From Amycolatopsis sp. EV170708-02-1 (GTDB lineage: Bacteria; Actinomycetota; Actinomycetes; Mycobacteriales; Pseudonocardiaceae): DNA of 64,000 bases. Of this stretch, positions 18,296 to 27,198 are shown piece after piece. Numbering within the stretch: the stretch's first letter is position 1; each line of letters opens with the position of its first letter. The position numbers and the translations under genes were made by a program. Under the pieces are notes generated by a model that worked only from the letters and a program-made list of their open reading frames with translations, was not told the origin of the DNA and made no database searches. The stretch spans positions 8,680,001 to 8,744,000 of the forward strand of contig NZ_CP092497.1 of assembly GCF_022479115.1 (NCBI RefSeq), read 5' to 3'.

Positions 18296-19168
18296 CTACC
18301 CGGGGAAGGGGGCGTCGGCCAGGCGGGACGCGGAAAAGGCACCCGTCGGTTTCCGGCCGAGCAGCAGGCCGGTCCTGGTGGCCTCGGCCATCACGGCGCG
18401 GACGTCGACGCACCACGGGCCATCGGGCTTCAATTCGACGAAAGCGCTCTCTCCGGGCTTGAGCACGAAATGCGGCTGGCCGTCCAGCGCGATGGAGCCG
18501 CCGGCGGCGGCGAGATCGACGCGGACCCCGGCGTGCAGCACGCTCCAGCCGCGTACGCCCACCTCACGGACCTCGCCGGGCGCGATCGGCGCCTGCACGA
18601 CGTACGGCGTCTCGTCGACCGGCCCGAGCGAGACCGCGACACCGTCCACAGTGGACTTCGGGCTGGGGCACAGCCGCCCGGGGATGCTCGACAGCCCGAC
18701 CCCGTCCGGAACCGCGAACGTGCAGTACAGCTCGGTCAGCGACGCGGGATCCCACCGGCTCTCCGAGCACACGCTGACGTCGATCAGCGCGATCTCACGG
18801 CGGGCCTTCGTGACGACCTCGAGCACGGTGGCGCGGTTCGTGACCAGGTCCGTGTCCACCTGATGGGTGGCCACCAGCCCGGCGGCGAGCCCGGCGACGG
18901 TGGACTCGTCGGCGCCCCCTGCGGGGAGCATCAGCAGCGGGACGTCACCACAGGCGGCCGCCGCGGCCCGCATCATGCTCTCGTTGCCCAGGCAGATGAG
19001 CACGCTCGCACCCGCGTCCACCATCCGGCGGACGGTGCCGATGATCTTGCCCGCGTCGGTCCACACCATCACGCGGCCGACGCCGGCCACCCTCAGTGCC
19101 GAACGCAGGCTCTGGATGTCACGCTCCGAAGCGGGGTTCGCCACGATCCCCGCAACCGCTTCGCCCAC
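18296..19168 (-). CDS. NAD-kinase-like / AcoX-type protein
   Basis: A 290-aa protein of the ATP-NAD kinase superfamily. It opens with VAGIVANPASERDIQSL, the phosphate-loop start typical of AcoX and PpnK-like proteins, and has a nucleotide-binding LICLGNESMMR segment at about 75 and a C-terminal beta-rich domain. Activity is unproven; AcoX homologues occur in acetoin-catabolism operons without a fixed role. GTG 19168 is chosen because GGAGGA lies 4-5 nt upstream and it begins right at the conserved strand; the frame extends to 19237. The next gene downstream encodes an AcoR-like GAF regulator, which supports an acetoin/diol theme as inference. Confidence 0.72.
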   Translation of the reverse strand: MGEAVAGIVANPASERDIQSLRSALRVAGVGRVMVWTDAGKIIGTVRRMVDAGASVLICLGNESMMRAAAAACGDVPLLMLPAGGADESTVAGLAAGLVATHQVDTDLVTNRATVLEVVTKARREIALIDVSVCSESRWDPASLTELYCTFAVPDGVGLSSIPGRLCPSPKSTVDGVAVSLGPVDETPYVVQAPIAPGEVREVGVRGWSVLHAGVRVDLAAAGGSIALDGQPHFVLKPGESAFVELKPDGPWCVDVRAVMAEATRTGLLLGRKPTGAFSASRLADAPFPG

Positions 19169-19808
19169 ATGTCCTCCGCTGCCGCGCCAAGTCCCTACTA
19201 GGAAACGACGTCCGGGCCACGAAAGAAAGAGTTGCACGAGGTTGCATCACAAAGTCACCGTGGCTCCGGCGGGCGAAGGCGACCAGCAGGGCGAGTTCGA
19301 GGACCAGCAGGATCCGTTCGGCCAGGCCGCTCACCGCACCGGCGTCGCCCAGGAACGTCGACACGAAGACCACCAGCGCCGCCAGCGTGGCGCAGGACGA
19401 CCGCCGGGCCGCACCGAGGACCAGCCCTGCCGTCGGCAACGCGGCGAAAGCGGCGAGCGCCACATACCGATGGATCGCGCCGTGCCAGGTCAGCGGCTGG
19501 TCCATCGGCTCCTGGGGGAACACCGCGAGCACGCACAACCCGATGCCGAACACGGAGACGAGCCTGGCCGCCCACACCGCCCCGGACAGCCGGACGCCTG
19601 CCGCGACGGCCAGCGCGCCGAAACCGGTGGCGAGCATCGCGACCCCGACGAGCCGCGCGCCCTGGCCGACGTGGACGTACTCGCTGAAGGTGGTGGCGAG
19701 CGGATCGACCGCCCCGGCGCTGACGATCTCGACGTAGATCGCGATGGCCACCCCCGCGGCCAGCCACGCGAACGCGGACAGCCGGAGCAACCCCCTGATG
19801 TCGTTCAT
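19119..19808 (-). CDS. DUF998-type multi-pass membrane protein
   Basis: About 200 residues with six hydrophobic helices (for example AFAWLAAGVAIAIYVEIVSAG and GARLVGVAMLATGFGALAVA) in the DUF998 layout, including a FPQEPMDQPLTWHGAIHRYV loop between helices 3 and 4. Function unknown. The open frame runs 45 residues past the last helix with poor third-position bias and overlaps the next gene's start by 50 bp. One missing base near 19260-19280 would instead end the protein at 19255, so the true C-terminus is uncertain. It is divergent from the kinase gene at 19941. Confidence 0.72.
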   Translation of the reverse strand: MNDIRGLLRLSAFAWLAAGVAIAIYVEIVSAGAVDPLATTFSEYVHVGQGARLVGVAMLATGFGALAVAAGVRLSGAVWAARLVSVFGIGLCVLAVFPQEPMDQPLTWHGAIHRYVALAAFAALPTAGLVLGAARRSSCATLAALVVFVSTFLGDAGAVSGLAERILLVLELALLVAFARRSHGDFVMQPRATLSFVARTSFPSRDLARQRRTCGRSGCGDRGEPRFGA

Positions 19809-19940
19809 GCGACGAGCCTGGCCGCGCGCGGCCGTCCGGCACATCCCTCCCGGGCGAGCAGTCCGCCTCACCCCGTGGGGGGCTCCTGGTGTCCCCCTGG
19901 AGGGGATGTGCCCGGTCCGCGGCGTCGTTAGCGTCGAGCC

Positions 19941-21200
19941 ATGGACTCGTACGGCGCCTCCGTGGGGTGGGCGCTCCTCACCGGCCGCGACGCCGATCTC
20001 GAACCGCCGTCCGCCTGGTGGCGCGGGCCGGTCTGGGTCAAGGCCCTCCTCGCCGGGTCCGCGCTCGCGGTGCTGGCGGGCCTGACCTACGGAACGTGGG
20101 CGCGTTACCTCGGCGGCAGCAGCGCGCCGCTGGTCTTCTTCCTGCTGCTCCTGCAGATCGTGCCGCCGTTGCTGGTCGTCAAGCGCCCGCTGACCGCCGT
20201 CCGGGTGGCGGCGGCGGGCATGGTCGCCGCGATCGTCGCGGTCCTCTTCCCCGCCGACCACACGCCGTTCGGCCCGCACCTGTCGGACTGGCCGTTGCAG
20301 ATCCATGTCCTGCCGTATCTCCCGGTACTCGCGATGACGCTCGCCCGCGCGAAACCCGGGCAGGGCAGGGGGATCTCGGCCATCGCCGTGACGCTGGCCG
20401 TCGCGGTCGGCATCGCCCAGCTCCCGCGCGCGGGCACGAAGACCTTGGTGTGGTCGCTGATCGTGGTGGCCGCGACCATCGCGGCCGGATACGGGATGCA
20501 GCAACGCCGCCGGGCGCTGGAGCAGGCCGACGCGGCCGAGCGCACGACGGTCGAGGAGCGGGCCAAACGGGCCACGTTGCAGGAACGCGCGCAGATCGCC
20601 AGGGAACTGCACGACATCATCGGCCATCACCTCTCGCTGATCGCGCTGCGGACCGACAGCGCCCGCTATCGCGTCCCGGACGTGTCCGAGGCGGCGGAGG
20701 AGGAGTTCCGTGCCATCGGGGTCGCGGCGAGGGAAGCGCTCGACGAGGCCCGGCGGCTGGTCGGCGTGCTGCGTGACACGGACGCCGAACCCGAACACGA
20801 GCCGCAGCCGGGCCTCGCGGAGGTGCCGGCGCTGATCGACGGCTGCCGGGCCTCCGGTATCGAGATCCGCGCGGAGATCGACGGCGGGGACGACGTTCCC
20901 GCCCTGATCGAACTGGCCGCGTACCGGATCCTGCAGGAGGCGCTGAGCAACGCGGCGCGGCACAGCCCGGGAGCGGACGTGGACGTCGAGGTGCGGCGGA
21001 CACCGGACGGGCTCACGCTCCTCGTCGAAAACGGGGCGCCGTCAAGGCTCGCGGCGCCCACGGCGGGCGACGGCACCGGCCTTGCCGGGATCGCCGAACG
21101 CGTTACGCTGATCGGCGGCACCTATGCGGCCGGGCCGCGGCCGGACGGCGGTTTCCGCGTGGCCGTCAGGCTGGATCTCCCGGGGGTGGGTGACGCGTGA
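19941..21200 (+). CDS. sensor histidine kinase (HisKA_3 / HATPase_c)
   Basis: A 419-aa membrane kinase. Hydrophobic helices fill residues ~35-190, followed by a linker coiled coil rich in Glu/Arg/Ala, the H-box AQIARELHDIIGHHLSLIAL, and an ATPase domain with N-box LSNAARHSPG and G-box DGTGLAGIAERVTLIGG. It is co-transcribed with the next gene; GTGA overlap places the regulator start inside its stop. A DUF998 membrane protein is divergent upstream and another membrane protein converges downstream, both plausible targets or partners. Confidence 0.94.
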   Translation: MDSYGASVGWALLTGRDADLEPPSAWWRGPVWVKALLAGSALAVLAGLTYGTWARYLGGSSAPLVFFLLLLQIVPPLLVVKRPLTAVRVAAAGMVAAIVAVLFPADHTPFGPHLSDWPLQIHVLPYLPVLAMTLARAKPGQGRGISAIAVTLAVAVGIAQLPRAGTKTLVWSLIVVAATIAAGYGMQQRRRALEQADAAERTTVEERAKRATLQERAQIARELHDIIGHHLSLIALRTDSARYRVPDVSEAAEEEFRAIGVAAREALDEARRLVGVLRDTDAEPEHEPQPGLAEVPALIDGCRASGIEIRAEIDGGDDVPALIELAAYRILQEALSNAARHSPGADVDVEVRRTPDGLTLLVENGAPSRLAAPTAGDGTGLAGIAERVTLIGGTYAAGPRPDGGFRVAVRLDLPGVGDA

Positions 21201-21865
21201 CGTCCGTCTTCATCGTCGACGACCAGGCCCTGGTGCGAGAAAGCTTCGCCGGCTTGCTGAACGCGCAGCCGGGGCTGGACGTGGTGGGCCAAGCCGGTGA
21301 CGGGATCGCGGCGCTCGCCGGTATTTCCGCCTTGGCGACGCCACCGGACGTCGTCCTGATGGACATCCGGATGCCGGTCATGGACGGCCTCGAAGCGACG
21401 AGGCGGTTGCTCGAAGGCGAAGGCGAAGGCGCGAAGCCGAAGGTGATCGTCTTGACGACGTTCCATCTGGACGATTACGTCTACGAGGCGCTGCGGGCGG
21501 GCGCGAGCGGATTCCTGTTGAAGGACGCGCCGTCCGCCGAGCTGATCAAGGCCATCGAAGTGGTTTCCGCCGGTGATGCGCTGCTCTCCCCCGCGGTCAC
21601 GAAGCGGCTCATCGCGAACTTCGTGGCCGCCGCACCGGTTCCGCGGCCGTCCCCGGCGCGGTTCGACGTGCTCACCGAACGCGAGCGGGAAGTGCTGCGG
21701 TTGATCGCGAAAGGGCGGTCTAATCCGGAGATCGCCGCGGATCTGGTGCTCTCGGCACAGACCGTGAAGACGTATGTGGGCCGGATACTGGCGAAACTCG
21801 GGGTGCGGGACCGCGCCCAGGCGATCGTGCTCGCGTACGAGGCGGGACTCGTCTCCCCGGCCTGA
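21197..21865 (+). CDS. NarL/FixJ-family response regulator
   Basis: A 222-aa regulator with receiver motifs VDDQ, phospho-acceptor Asp in VLMDIRMP at about residue 56, LTTFHLDDYVYEAL and FLLKDAP, then the HTH LTEREREVLRLIAKGRSNPEIA. It starts at GTG inside the kinase stop codon (4-bp overlap), so expression is coupled. It is a close paralogue of the regulator at 40122, both carrying the DLDEYVY/HLDDYVYEAL signature of DesR-type regulators. Confidence 0.95.
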   Translation: MTSVFIVDDQALVRESFAGLLNAQPGLDVVGQAGDGIAALAGISALATPPDVVLMDIRMPVMDGLEATRRLLEGEGEGAKPKVIVLTTFHLDDYVYEALRAGASGFLLKDAPSAELIKAIEVVSAGDALLSPAVTKRLIANFVAAAPVPRPSPARFDVLTEREREVLRLIAKGRSNPEIAADLVLSAQTVKTYVGRILAKLGVRDRAQAIVLAYEAGLVSPA

Positions 21866-21868
21866 GAG

Positions 21869-22579
21869 TCACCAGGAAAGCGGCCGGGGCTTCCGCTCGG
21901 CGGGCGAACTGCCCGTCAGCACGCGGACGCCGAGCGGGACGAGCACCAGGCCGAGGGCCACCGCGGTGACGATGCTCAGGAACTCGCTTTCCTTCAGGAC
22001 TCCCATCCAGAGGGTGCACGGCCAGAGGAACAGCAGCGCCCGCCCGGTGCCGAAGGTGCCGGCCCGGAACGCCCCGATGGCCAGCAGCAGTCCCCCGGCG
22101 TATTGGCCGACCGACGCGGTGACCGGGATCCGCCACAACCCGTAGGACAGGTCGACGTAGTCGTCCATGACGAGCCTCGTCGCCTGGTCCAGGCCGAGCT
22201 TGTCGACGAGCTCGAAGGCCGTCAGCTCGACGCCTGCGAAGTAGACCCGCGCGAACAAACCGAGCGCGAGTAGCAGGAATCCCCAGACCGCCAACGCCGG
22301 TGCCTTCGCCGCGACGATCTTCGCCAGCATCAGGAAAGCCGGTAACAGGAGGATCGCTCCGAGCAGGAAGACCGAGTACGCGGCCGTCACGAAGGCGGGG
22401 TTCGCGGCATACGCGGCCAGCTGCCCAGGCGCCGCGAAGGGCTGCTGGTCGAACCATGCGACCTGCTCCGGCGTGAAGTCCTTGAGCACCAGATGCCGCA
22501 GCAGCATTCCCGCGAACCAGACGAGCGGGGCGAGAATCAGTGCCACTCCGCCGATCCATCGGCCTGTTCCACCGTTCAT
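21869..22579 (-). CDS. multi-pass membrane protein of unknown function
   Basis: A 236-aa integral membrane protein with six or seven helices ([40 protein letters not shown] and others). The loop after helix 1 carries [20 protein letters not shown], and a Tyr/Asp-rich loop ([15 protein letters not shown]) lies in the middle. I do not recognise the family. It converges on the response-regulator gene with only 3 bp between the stop codons, so it is not in that operon. Confidence 0.85.
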   Translation of the reverse strand: MNGGTGRWIGGVALILAPLVWFAGMLLRHLVLKDFTPEQVAWFDQQPFAAPGQLAAYAANPAFVTAAYSVFLLGAILLLPAFLMLAKIVAAKAPALAVWGFLLLALGLFARVYFAGVELTAFELVDKLGLDQATRLVMDDYVDLSYGLWRIPVTASVGQYAGGLLLAIGAFRAGTFGTGRALLFLWPCTLWMGVLKESEFLSIVTAVALGLVLVPLGVRVLTGSSPAERKPRPLSW

Positions 22580-22732
22580 GGTGGAATCGTCGCCGGGACG
22601 GGCGACACGGGGCAGCGCACGAAAGTCAGGCGGAGGCGTCGACTTTCGTCAGGATCGGGGGCGGGCAGGCACCGCACTCATGTGCTTGAAGGCGTAACTC
22701 GTGTGATCGCCCGAAGCCGTCCCGGAAAAGCA

Positions 22733-22767
22733 GCAGGGCCGCCTCCCCGAGGGGATGACGGCCCTGC
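22733..22767 (-). terminator. hairpin terminator after the second cold-shock gene
   Basis: A 9-bp stem (GCAGGGCCG with its complement) encloses an inner CTCCCC/GGGG pairing. It lies just beyond the cold-shock stop codon in the direction of transcription. Confidence 0.75.
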
Positions 22768-22781
22768 TTGGAAAACCTGGA

Positions 22782-22985
22782 TCAGATCACGGTGACCGAG
22801 GTGGCCTGCGGACCCTTCGCGCCCTGCCCGATCTCGAACTCCACGCGGGCGTTCTCCTCGAGGGTACGGAAGCCGTTGCCCTTGATCTCGCTGTAGTGCA
22901 CGAAGACGTCGCCGCCGCCGTTGTCGGGAGTGATGAAGCCGAACCCCTTCTCGGAGTTGAACCACTTCACAGTGCCCTGAGTCAT
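22782..22985 (-). CDS. cold-shock protein, CspA family (67 aa), second copy
   Basis: OB-fold cold-shock protein with RNP1 KGFGFI, RNP2 VFVHY and a family-typical 67 residues. It differs from the other two copies by TPDNGGGD after RNP1 and a Thr/Val-rich end (SVTVI). The start ATG follows GGAG at a spacing of 7. The open frame continues upstream to 23150 but that part has no family similarity and lower GC. The AT-richer leader upstream is in keeping with the long 5' untranslated regions of cold-shock genes. Confidence 0.95.
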   Translation of the reverse strand: MTQGTVKWFNSEKGFGFITPDNGGGDVFVHYSEIKGNGFRTLEENARVEFEIGQGAKGPQATSVTVI

Positions 22986-23233
22986 AAAATCTCCATATGC
23001 AACACAAACAAACAGGAAGCCACGTCGGCAGCCCGGGTCATGACCAGACGGTTTGCTTCCCCGGAAACACGAGGAGACACTACGCCCGCTGAGTTCTGCG
23101 AGCGTGAACCAACACGAACACAAAAATCGAGACCTGGTGCAGTAAAGCACACCTCACGCAGGCCGACAAGCGCCATCACCCGGGTGTGCGCCGACGCACT
23201 GTACCTCTCCGGCCGGAGCGGTCACCGGCCGGG

Positions 23234-23404
23234 CTATTCCCCGCTGGCCGCGCGCAACGGCGCCTCGTTGCCGAACGGCGAACGGCGCAACGCCTCCCGG
23301 TTCGTGGCCACGACGGCGATGTCGTGGGTCTCCGCGTCCGCGCTGAACAGCACCGGCACCACGCCGGAAACGGACTTGTCCTGTGGCTTCGCTTCGTCAG
23401 CCAT
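23234..23404 (-). CDS. small hypothetical protein (56 aa)
   Basis: A 56-residue protein from ATG 23404, preceded by GGGAGAAAAC, with good third-position G/C bias. It has a Lys/Asp/Glu-rich N-terminus, a VVPVLFSADAETHDIAVVA core and a basic tail (NREALRRSPFGNEAPL). No signal peptide or membrane helix. I do not recognise it. It lies between the cold-shock gene and the TPP enzyme gene, separated from both by about 250 bp of AT-richer sequence in which I see nothing else. Confidence 0.6.
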   Translation of the reverse strand: MADEAKPQDKSVSGVVPVLFSADAETHDIAVVATNREALRRSPFGNEAPLRAASGE

Positions 23405-23664
23405 GTTTTCTCCCAGTGTCAACACAACGCTCTACGTACGTACTGCGTGCCAACAACCACACCGGCCATTGCCCCGGTCCATATCGGACTCTCGGTGTTG
23501 CCGCGATTGTGCCACGGCCGACCGACAAAATCCGGTGTCCGCGACCGAAAGTCGGCCGAGTCGTCACCTCGCTCCCACCCTTCGGGGCAGGTGAAGACGG
23601 CACCACAAGGGTTTCTGTGTATCCCCTGAGAAAACGTACCGCCCGGTAATGGGCGTGGCGGCCC

Positions 23665-25287
23665 CTACTGGCCGCCCTGTTGCGGCCTCGACGCGCCCAG
23701 CAGAGTCGTCAGCCGGATGTCCGGCGTCACCACGTCCGGATCCGTGCGGATGTCGATCACACAAGGCCGTTGCCGCACCAGCGCGCTGGCGATGATCGGC
23801 TCCAGCTCTTCCCGATCGTCCACGGTGTACCCGGCGGCGCCGAGGCCGCGCGCCCACGACGCGAAGTCGGTGATGGGGACGGTGACCCCCGAGAGCCGCC
23901 CGTGTTTGCGCGCCTGGTGCACGGCGAGCGGGCCGTGCACTCCGTTCTGGAACACCAGAACGGTCACCGGGACGCGGTAGCGGACGGCGGTCTCGATCTC
24001 CTGCCCGGTCATGAGCGCGCCGCCGTCGCCCGCCATCGCGATCACCGTCCGGCGTGGTTCGGCGAGTTTCGCCGCGACCGCCGCGGGGACCGCGTAGCCC
24101 ATGGCCGCGTTGCTCGGCCCGAGCTGGCTGCGCGGCGCGGTGAAACACCAGTAGCGGTGCATGAACTGGGCGAAGTTGCCCGCGTCGCTGGTCACGATCG
24201 CGTCTTCGGGCGCGAGTTTGCGCACCGCGCGGATGACGTCGGCGGGGTGGACCCGGGTGGCGCCGCTGGTGTCGGGCGGCGTCATGAAGGTGTGCACCGC
24301 GGCGTTCGCGGCCGACGCGCGCCGCTGCCTCGGCGAGGCGACATTGCGCAGTTCACGCAGGAAGGGCTCGACCTCGGAGTCGACCCGGAAGGTCAGCCCG
24401 CCGCGGCGGGCGGGCTCGATCCCGGTGCCGACCAGCACCAGCGTCTGCGACGGCGTCGGGTAGCGGAAGGACTGGGTGGTGACCTCGTCGAGCTGCGTGC
24501 CCAGCGCGAGCACGAGATCCGCGCGCTCCAGCGCGTCGAGCTGCCGCGCGGGGATGCCGATGCCGAGATGGCCGGCGTAGCGCGCGTGGTTCTCGGGGAA
24601 GGCGTCCTGGCGGCGGAACGCGTTGTACACCGGCAGCGCGAGCTCGTCGGCGACGGCGATCAGCTCGTCGCGCGCCGCGCGGGCCCGGCCGCCGACGATC
24701 ACCACCGGGTAGCGGGCCTCGTCGACCAGCTGCGCGACGGCCTCGGCGGTCCGGCCGAGCGCGCCGGTGGCGGGCGGCCGCACGGCGGCGACCGGTTTCG
24801 CCGAATCGAACGGGACACCCCAGAAGTCGGCGGGGACGGCCACGACGGTGGGTCCGGGCCGACCCTCCCGGCAGCGGGTCAGCGCCTCGACCAGCAGGCC
24901 GGGGACCTCGTCGGGGGATTCCGCGCGGCCGGTCCACTTCGAGATCGGCTCGAACATCGCGGTCAGGTCGGCGGTGGGCAGCTCACTCGTCGGGCCGGGA
25001 TCCTGCGGCGGGTTCTCCAGGAGGACGACCATCGGGCTCTCGTCCTGGTACGCCGTGGACACGCCGATCGCGAGGTTCGCCGCGCTCGGGCCGCGGCCCG
25101 CCAGCAGCACCGCGGGGTGCTCGGTCAGCTTGCCTTCGGCCTCGGCCATGAAGGCGGCGCCCGAGTCGTGTCTCGCCGACACGAAGGTGATCGAGCGCTC
25201 GCGTTGCAGCGCGTCGAGCAGATCCAGGAAGGACTCACCCACCACCGCGTACACGCGGTGGATCTGCGCCTCGGTCAGGATCCGCAC
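23665..25287 (-). CDS. thiamine-pyrophosphate-dependent enzyme (acetolactate synthase / decarboxylase superfamily)
   Basis: A 540-aa three-domain TPP enzyme. The PYR domain has YAVVGESFLDLLDAL and the GRGPSAANLAIG loop; the central domain has VVIVGGRARAARDEL; the PP domain has the TPP/Mg motif from GDGGALMTGQEIETAVRY to the expected Asn in LVFQNGVHGP. The usual catalytic Glu of the PYR domain falls in a region reading FVSARHDSGAAFMAEAEG. The substrate is not predictable; benzoylformate- or sulfopyruvate-type decarboxylases and ALS-like proteins all fit. GTG 25287 has no good RBS, and homology seems to begin ~9 codons earlier where no standard start exists. It is divergent from the dehydrogenase operon. 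Confidence 0.85.
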   Translation of the reverse strand: MRILTEAQIHRVYAVVGESFLDLLDALQRERSITFVSARHDSGAAFMAEAEGKLTEHPAVLLAGRGPSAANLAIGVSTAYQDESPMVVLLENPPQDPGPTSELPTADLTAMFEPISKWTGRAESPDEVPGLLVEALTRCREGRPGPTVVAVPADFWGVPFDSAKPVAAVRPPATGALGRTAEAVAQLVDEARYPVVIVGGRARAARDELIAVADELALPVYNAFRRQDAFPENHARYAGHLGIGIPARQLDALERADLVLALGTQLDEVTTQSFRYPTPSQTLVLVGTGIEPARRGGLTFRVDSEVEPFLRELRNVASPRQRRASAANAAVHTFMTPPDTSGATRVHPADVIRAVRKLAPEDAIVTSDAGNFAQFMHRYWCFTAPRSQLGPSNAAMGYAVPAAVAAKLAEPRRTVIAMAGDGGALMTGQEIETAVRYRVPVTVLVFQNGVHGPLAVHQARKHGRLSGVTVPITDFASWARGLGAAGYTVDDREELEPIIASALVRQRPCVIDIRTDPDVVTPDIRLTTLLGASRPQQGGQ

Positions 25288-25402
25288 GGCCGTCTGGGCG
25301 ACGGACGCTCCCGGTTGGTATCTAATGAGAAGAGCTTAGGCGGGCGGTGATCGGTGCCGTCAAGCGATCTTCCGATTCCGGCAACCCCGGAGCGGCGGAA
25401 TG

Positions 25403-25415
25403 TCCGATATTCGGA
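25403..25415. promoter_or_regulatory. candidate operator between divergent TPP and dehydrogenase genes
   Basis: A perfect dyad TCCGA-TAT-TCGGA sits about 30 bp before the dehydrogenase GTG, in the ~155-bp divergent region. Its position suits a repressor site. The regulator is unknown. Confidence 0.35.
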
Positions 25416-25443
25416 ACGTGTTCGAGCAAGGGAGCACGAAAAC

Positions 25444-26730
25444 GTGACCTCAGCCACCGCCGGACGTGAAACTGTTTTCACTTACGGGGCGCCGGCCTTG
25501 AAGTACGGCACCGGGTCGAGCGATGAGATCGGCTACGACCTCACCCAGTACGGCGCGCGCCGCGTACTCGTCCTGACCGACGCGGGCGTCGCCGCGACGG
25601 GCTGGCCACAACGGATCGCCGAAGGCATCGAGAGCTATGGCATCGAAGCCGTCGTCTTCGACGGCGTGCACGTCGAGCCGACCGACGTCAGCATGCGGAA
25701 GGCCGTCGACTTCGCCCGCGGGCAGGGCGAGTGGGACGCCTTCGTCGCCGTCGGTGGCGGGTCGGCCATCGACACCGCCAAGGCGGTGAACCTGTTGACC
25801 AGCAACGACGGCGACCTGATGGATTACGTCAACGCGCCGGTCGGCGGCGGCCGCGCCCCTGGCTCGCCGCTGAAACCGCTGGTCGCGGTGCCGACCACGA
25901 CCGGGACGGGCTCGGAGAGCACCACGGTCTGCGTGCTGGACGTGTTGTCACTGCGTGTGAAGAGCGGCATCAGCCATCTCCGGATGCGCCCGAGCCTCGC
26001 CGTGGTCGACCCGAGGCTGACGGTCTCGCAACCGCCCGAGGTGACCGCCGCCAGCGGGATGGACATCCTTTGCCACGCCGCGGAAAGCTACACGGCCAAG
26101 CCGTACACCGAGTTCGACCGGAAGCGCCCGGAGGACCGCGTTCCTTACTGTGGCTCGAATCCGCTGGCCGACATGTTCGCCGAGCAGTCGCTGCGGCTGT
26201 TGTCGTGGGCACTGCCCGCGGCCGTGCGGGACGGCTCGGACATGAAGGCGCGCGAGGCGATGGCGCTCGCGGCGACGTTCGCCGGGCTCGGCTTCGGCAA
26301 CGCCGGGGTGCACATCCCGCACGCCAACGCGTATCCGATCGCCGGGCAGGTGCGGGAGTTCCATCCGTCCGGGTATCCGGGCGACGAAGCGATGGTGCCG
26401 CACGGGATGGCCGTCTCGCTGACGGCGCCGGCGGCGTTCCGGTTCACCTTCGACGCCGCGCCCGACCGGCACATCCGGGTGGCGCGGCTGCTCGCGCCGG
26501 ACTACGAATGGCCGGGCGATCTGCGGGATCACCTGCCCGCGGTGCTCGGGCAGATCATGCGGGAGATCGGGATCCCCAACGGGATCGGCGCCGTCGGCTA
26601 CTCCGAGTCCGATGTGGACTCGCTGGTTTCCGGCACGGTGAAACAACAACGGCTGCTGGCGACGGCACCGCGCGAGGCGTCGGAGGCGGACCTCGCCGTC
26701 ATCCTGCGGGAGTCGGTGACGCTGTGGTGA
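25444..26730 (+). CDS. iron-containing alcohol dehydrogenase, hydroxyacid-oxoacid transhydrogenase-like
   Basis: A 428-aa group III (Fe-ADH) enzyme resembling ADHFE1/HOT, which transfers hydride between 4-hydroxybutyrate and 2-oxoglutarate. Visible motifs are the nucleotide-binding [15 protein letters not shown] at about 100, PTTTGTGSE, the metal-site HAAESYTAK with the preceding [19 protein letters not shown] and the second metal His in VPHGMAV. GTG 25444 is chosen for AGGGAG upstream; the frame opens at 25354. It overlaps the following thioesterase gene by 4 bp (GTGA), so the two are translationally coupled, and it is divergent from the TPP enzyme gene. Confidence 0.88.
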   Translation: MTSATAGRETVFTYGAPALKYGTGSSDEIGYDLTQYGARRVLVLTDAGVAATGWPQRIAEGIESYGIEAVVFDGVHVEPTDVSMRKAVDFARGQGEWDAFVAVGGGSAIDTAKAVNLLTSNDGDLMDYVNAPVGGGRAPGSPLKPLVAVPTTTGTGSESTTVCVLDVLSLRVKSGISHLRMRPSLAVVDPRLTVSQPPEVTAASGMDILCHAAESYTAKPYTEFDRKRPEDRVPYCGSNPLADMFAEQSLRLLSWALPAAVRDGSDMKAREAMALAATFAGLGFGNAGVHIPHANAYPIAGQVREFHPSGYPGDEAMVPHGMAVSLTAPAAFRFTFDAAPDRHIRVARLLAPDYEWPGDLRDHLPAVLGQIMREIGIPNGIGAVGYSESDVDSLVSGTVKQQRLLATAPREASEADLAVILRESVTLW

Positions 26731-27146
26731 CCGCCGAGTATCCGCACTGGCAGACGGTTCCGTTGCGGTGGAAGGACAACGACGTCTACGGGCACGTCAA
26801 CAACGTCGTCCACTATTCGGTGATGGACACCGTGATCAACACCTGGTTGATCGAACGCGGCGGCCTCGACATCGAGACCGGTGAGGTCATCGGGTTGTGT
26901 GTGGAATCGCAGTGCAAGTACCACGCTTCGGTGTCGTTCCCCGGAGAACTCGAGGTCGGCCTGCGGGTGGGCCATCTCGGCCGGTCCAGCGTCCGCTACG
27001 AGGTCGGGATGTACTCGAAGGAGACTGTGATCGCGGAAGGGCACTTCGTGCACGTCTTCGTCGACAGGACGTCTCGACGTCCAGTTCCTGTCGAAGGCCT
27101 CCTTCGTGCGGCCCTCGACGAGCTGAAGGGGACTTTCGCCGCATAA
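26727..27146 (+). CDS. acyl-CoA thioesterase, 4HBT hotdog family
   Basis: A 139-aa hotdog protein. The active-site segment [21 protein letters not shown] is the classic 4-hydroxybenzoyl-CoA/YbgC-type signature (D-x-x-G-H-V-N-N), and a [18 protein letters not shown] strand follows. It starts at GTG 26727 inside the stop of the dehydrogenase gene. Co-expression with a HOT-like dehydrogenase and a divergent TPP enzyme suggests a small catabolic unit for a hydroxy- or oxo-acid and its CoA ester; this is inference. A hairpin repeat follows the stop. Confidence 0.88.
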   Translation: MTAEYPHWQTVPLRWKDNDVYGHVNNVVHYSVMDTVINTWLIERGGLDIETGEVIGLCVESQCKYHASVSFPGELEVGLRVGHLGRSSVRYEVGMYSKETVIAEGHFVHVFVDRTSRRPVPVEGLLRAALDELKGTFAA

Positions 27147-27147
27147 G

Positions 27148-27198
27148 ACGCGGTGAAGGACGCTTTCGTCGCATCGCATGCGGTGAAAGCGTCCTTCA
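27148..27198. repeat. 51-nt interspersed hairpin repeat, copy 1 (also a likely terminator)
   Basis: A 14-bp inverted repeat (27154-27167 with 27185-27198) around a GCATCGCATGCGGT loop. It is homologous over 51 nt to 30641-30691, so copies flank the two ABC exporter genes. It lies between convergent stop codons and overlaps the last bases of the exporter gene. Hairpins built on 'GCGGTGAAGG...CCTTCA' are, from memory, abundant between genes in Amycolatopsis. Confidence 0.75.

Noticed and set aside
19119..20963. 614-codon minus-strand frame opposite the histidine kinase
   Set aside because: The segment above 19808 is antisense to a well-defined kinase gene; only the DUF998-like part from ATG 19808 is real.
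23665..25287. Calling the TPP enzyme acetolactate synthase (ilvB)
   Set aside because: No ilvN or ilvC neighbours, and the sequence around the usual catalytic Glu is not ALS-like, so only the superfamily is assigned.
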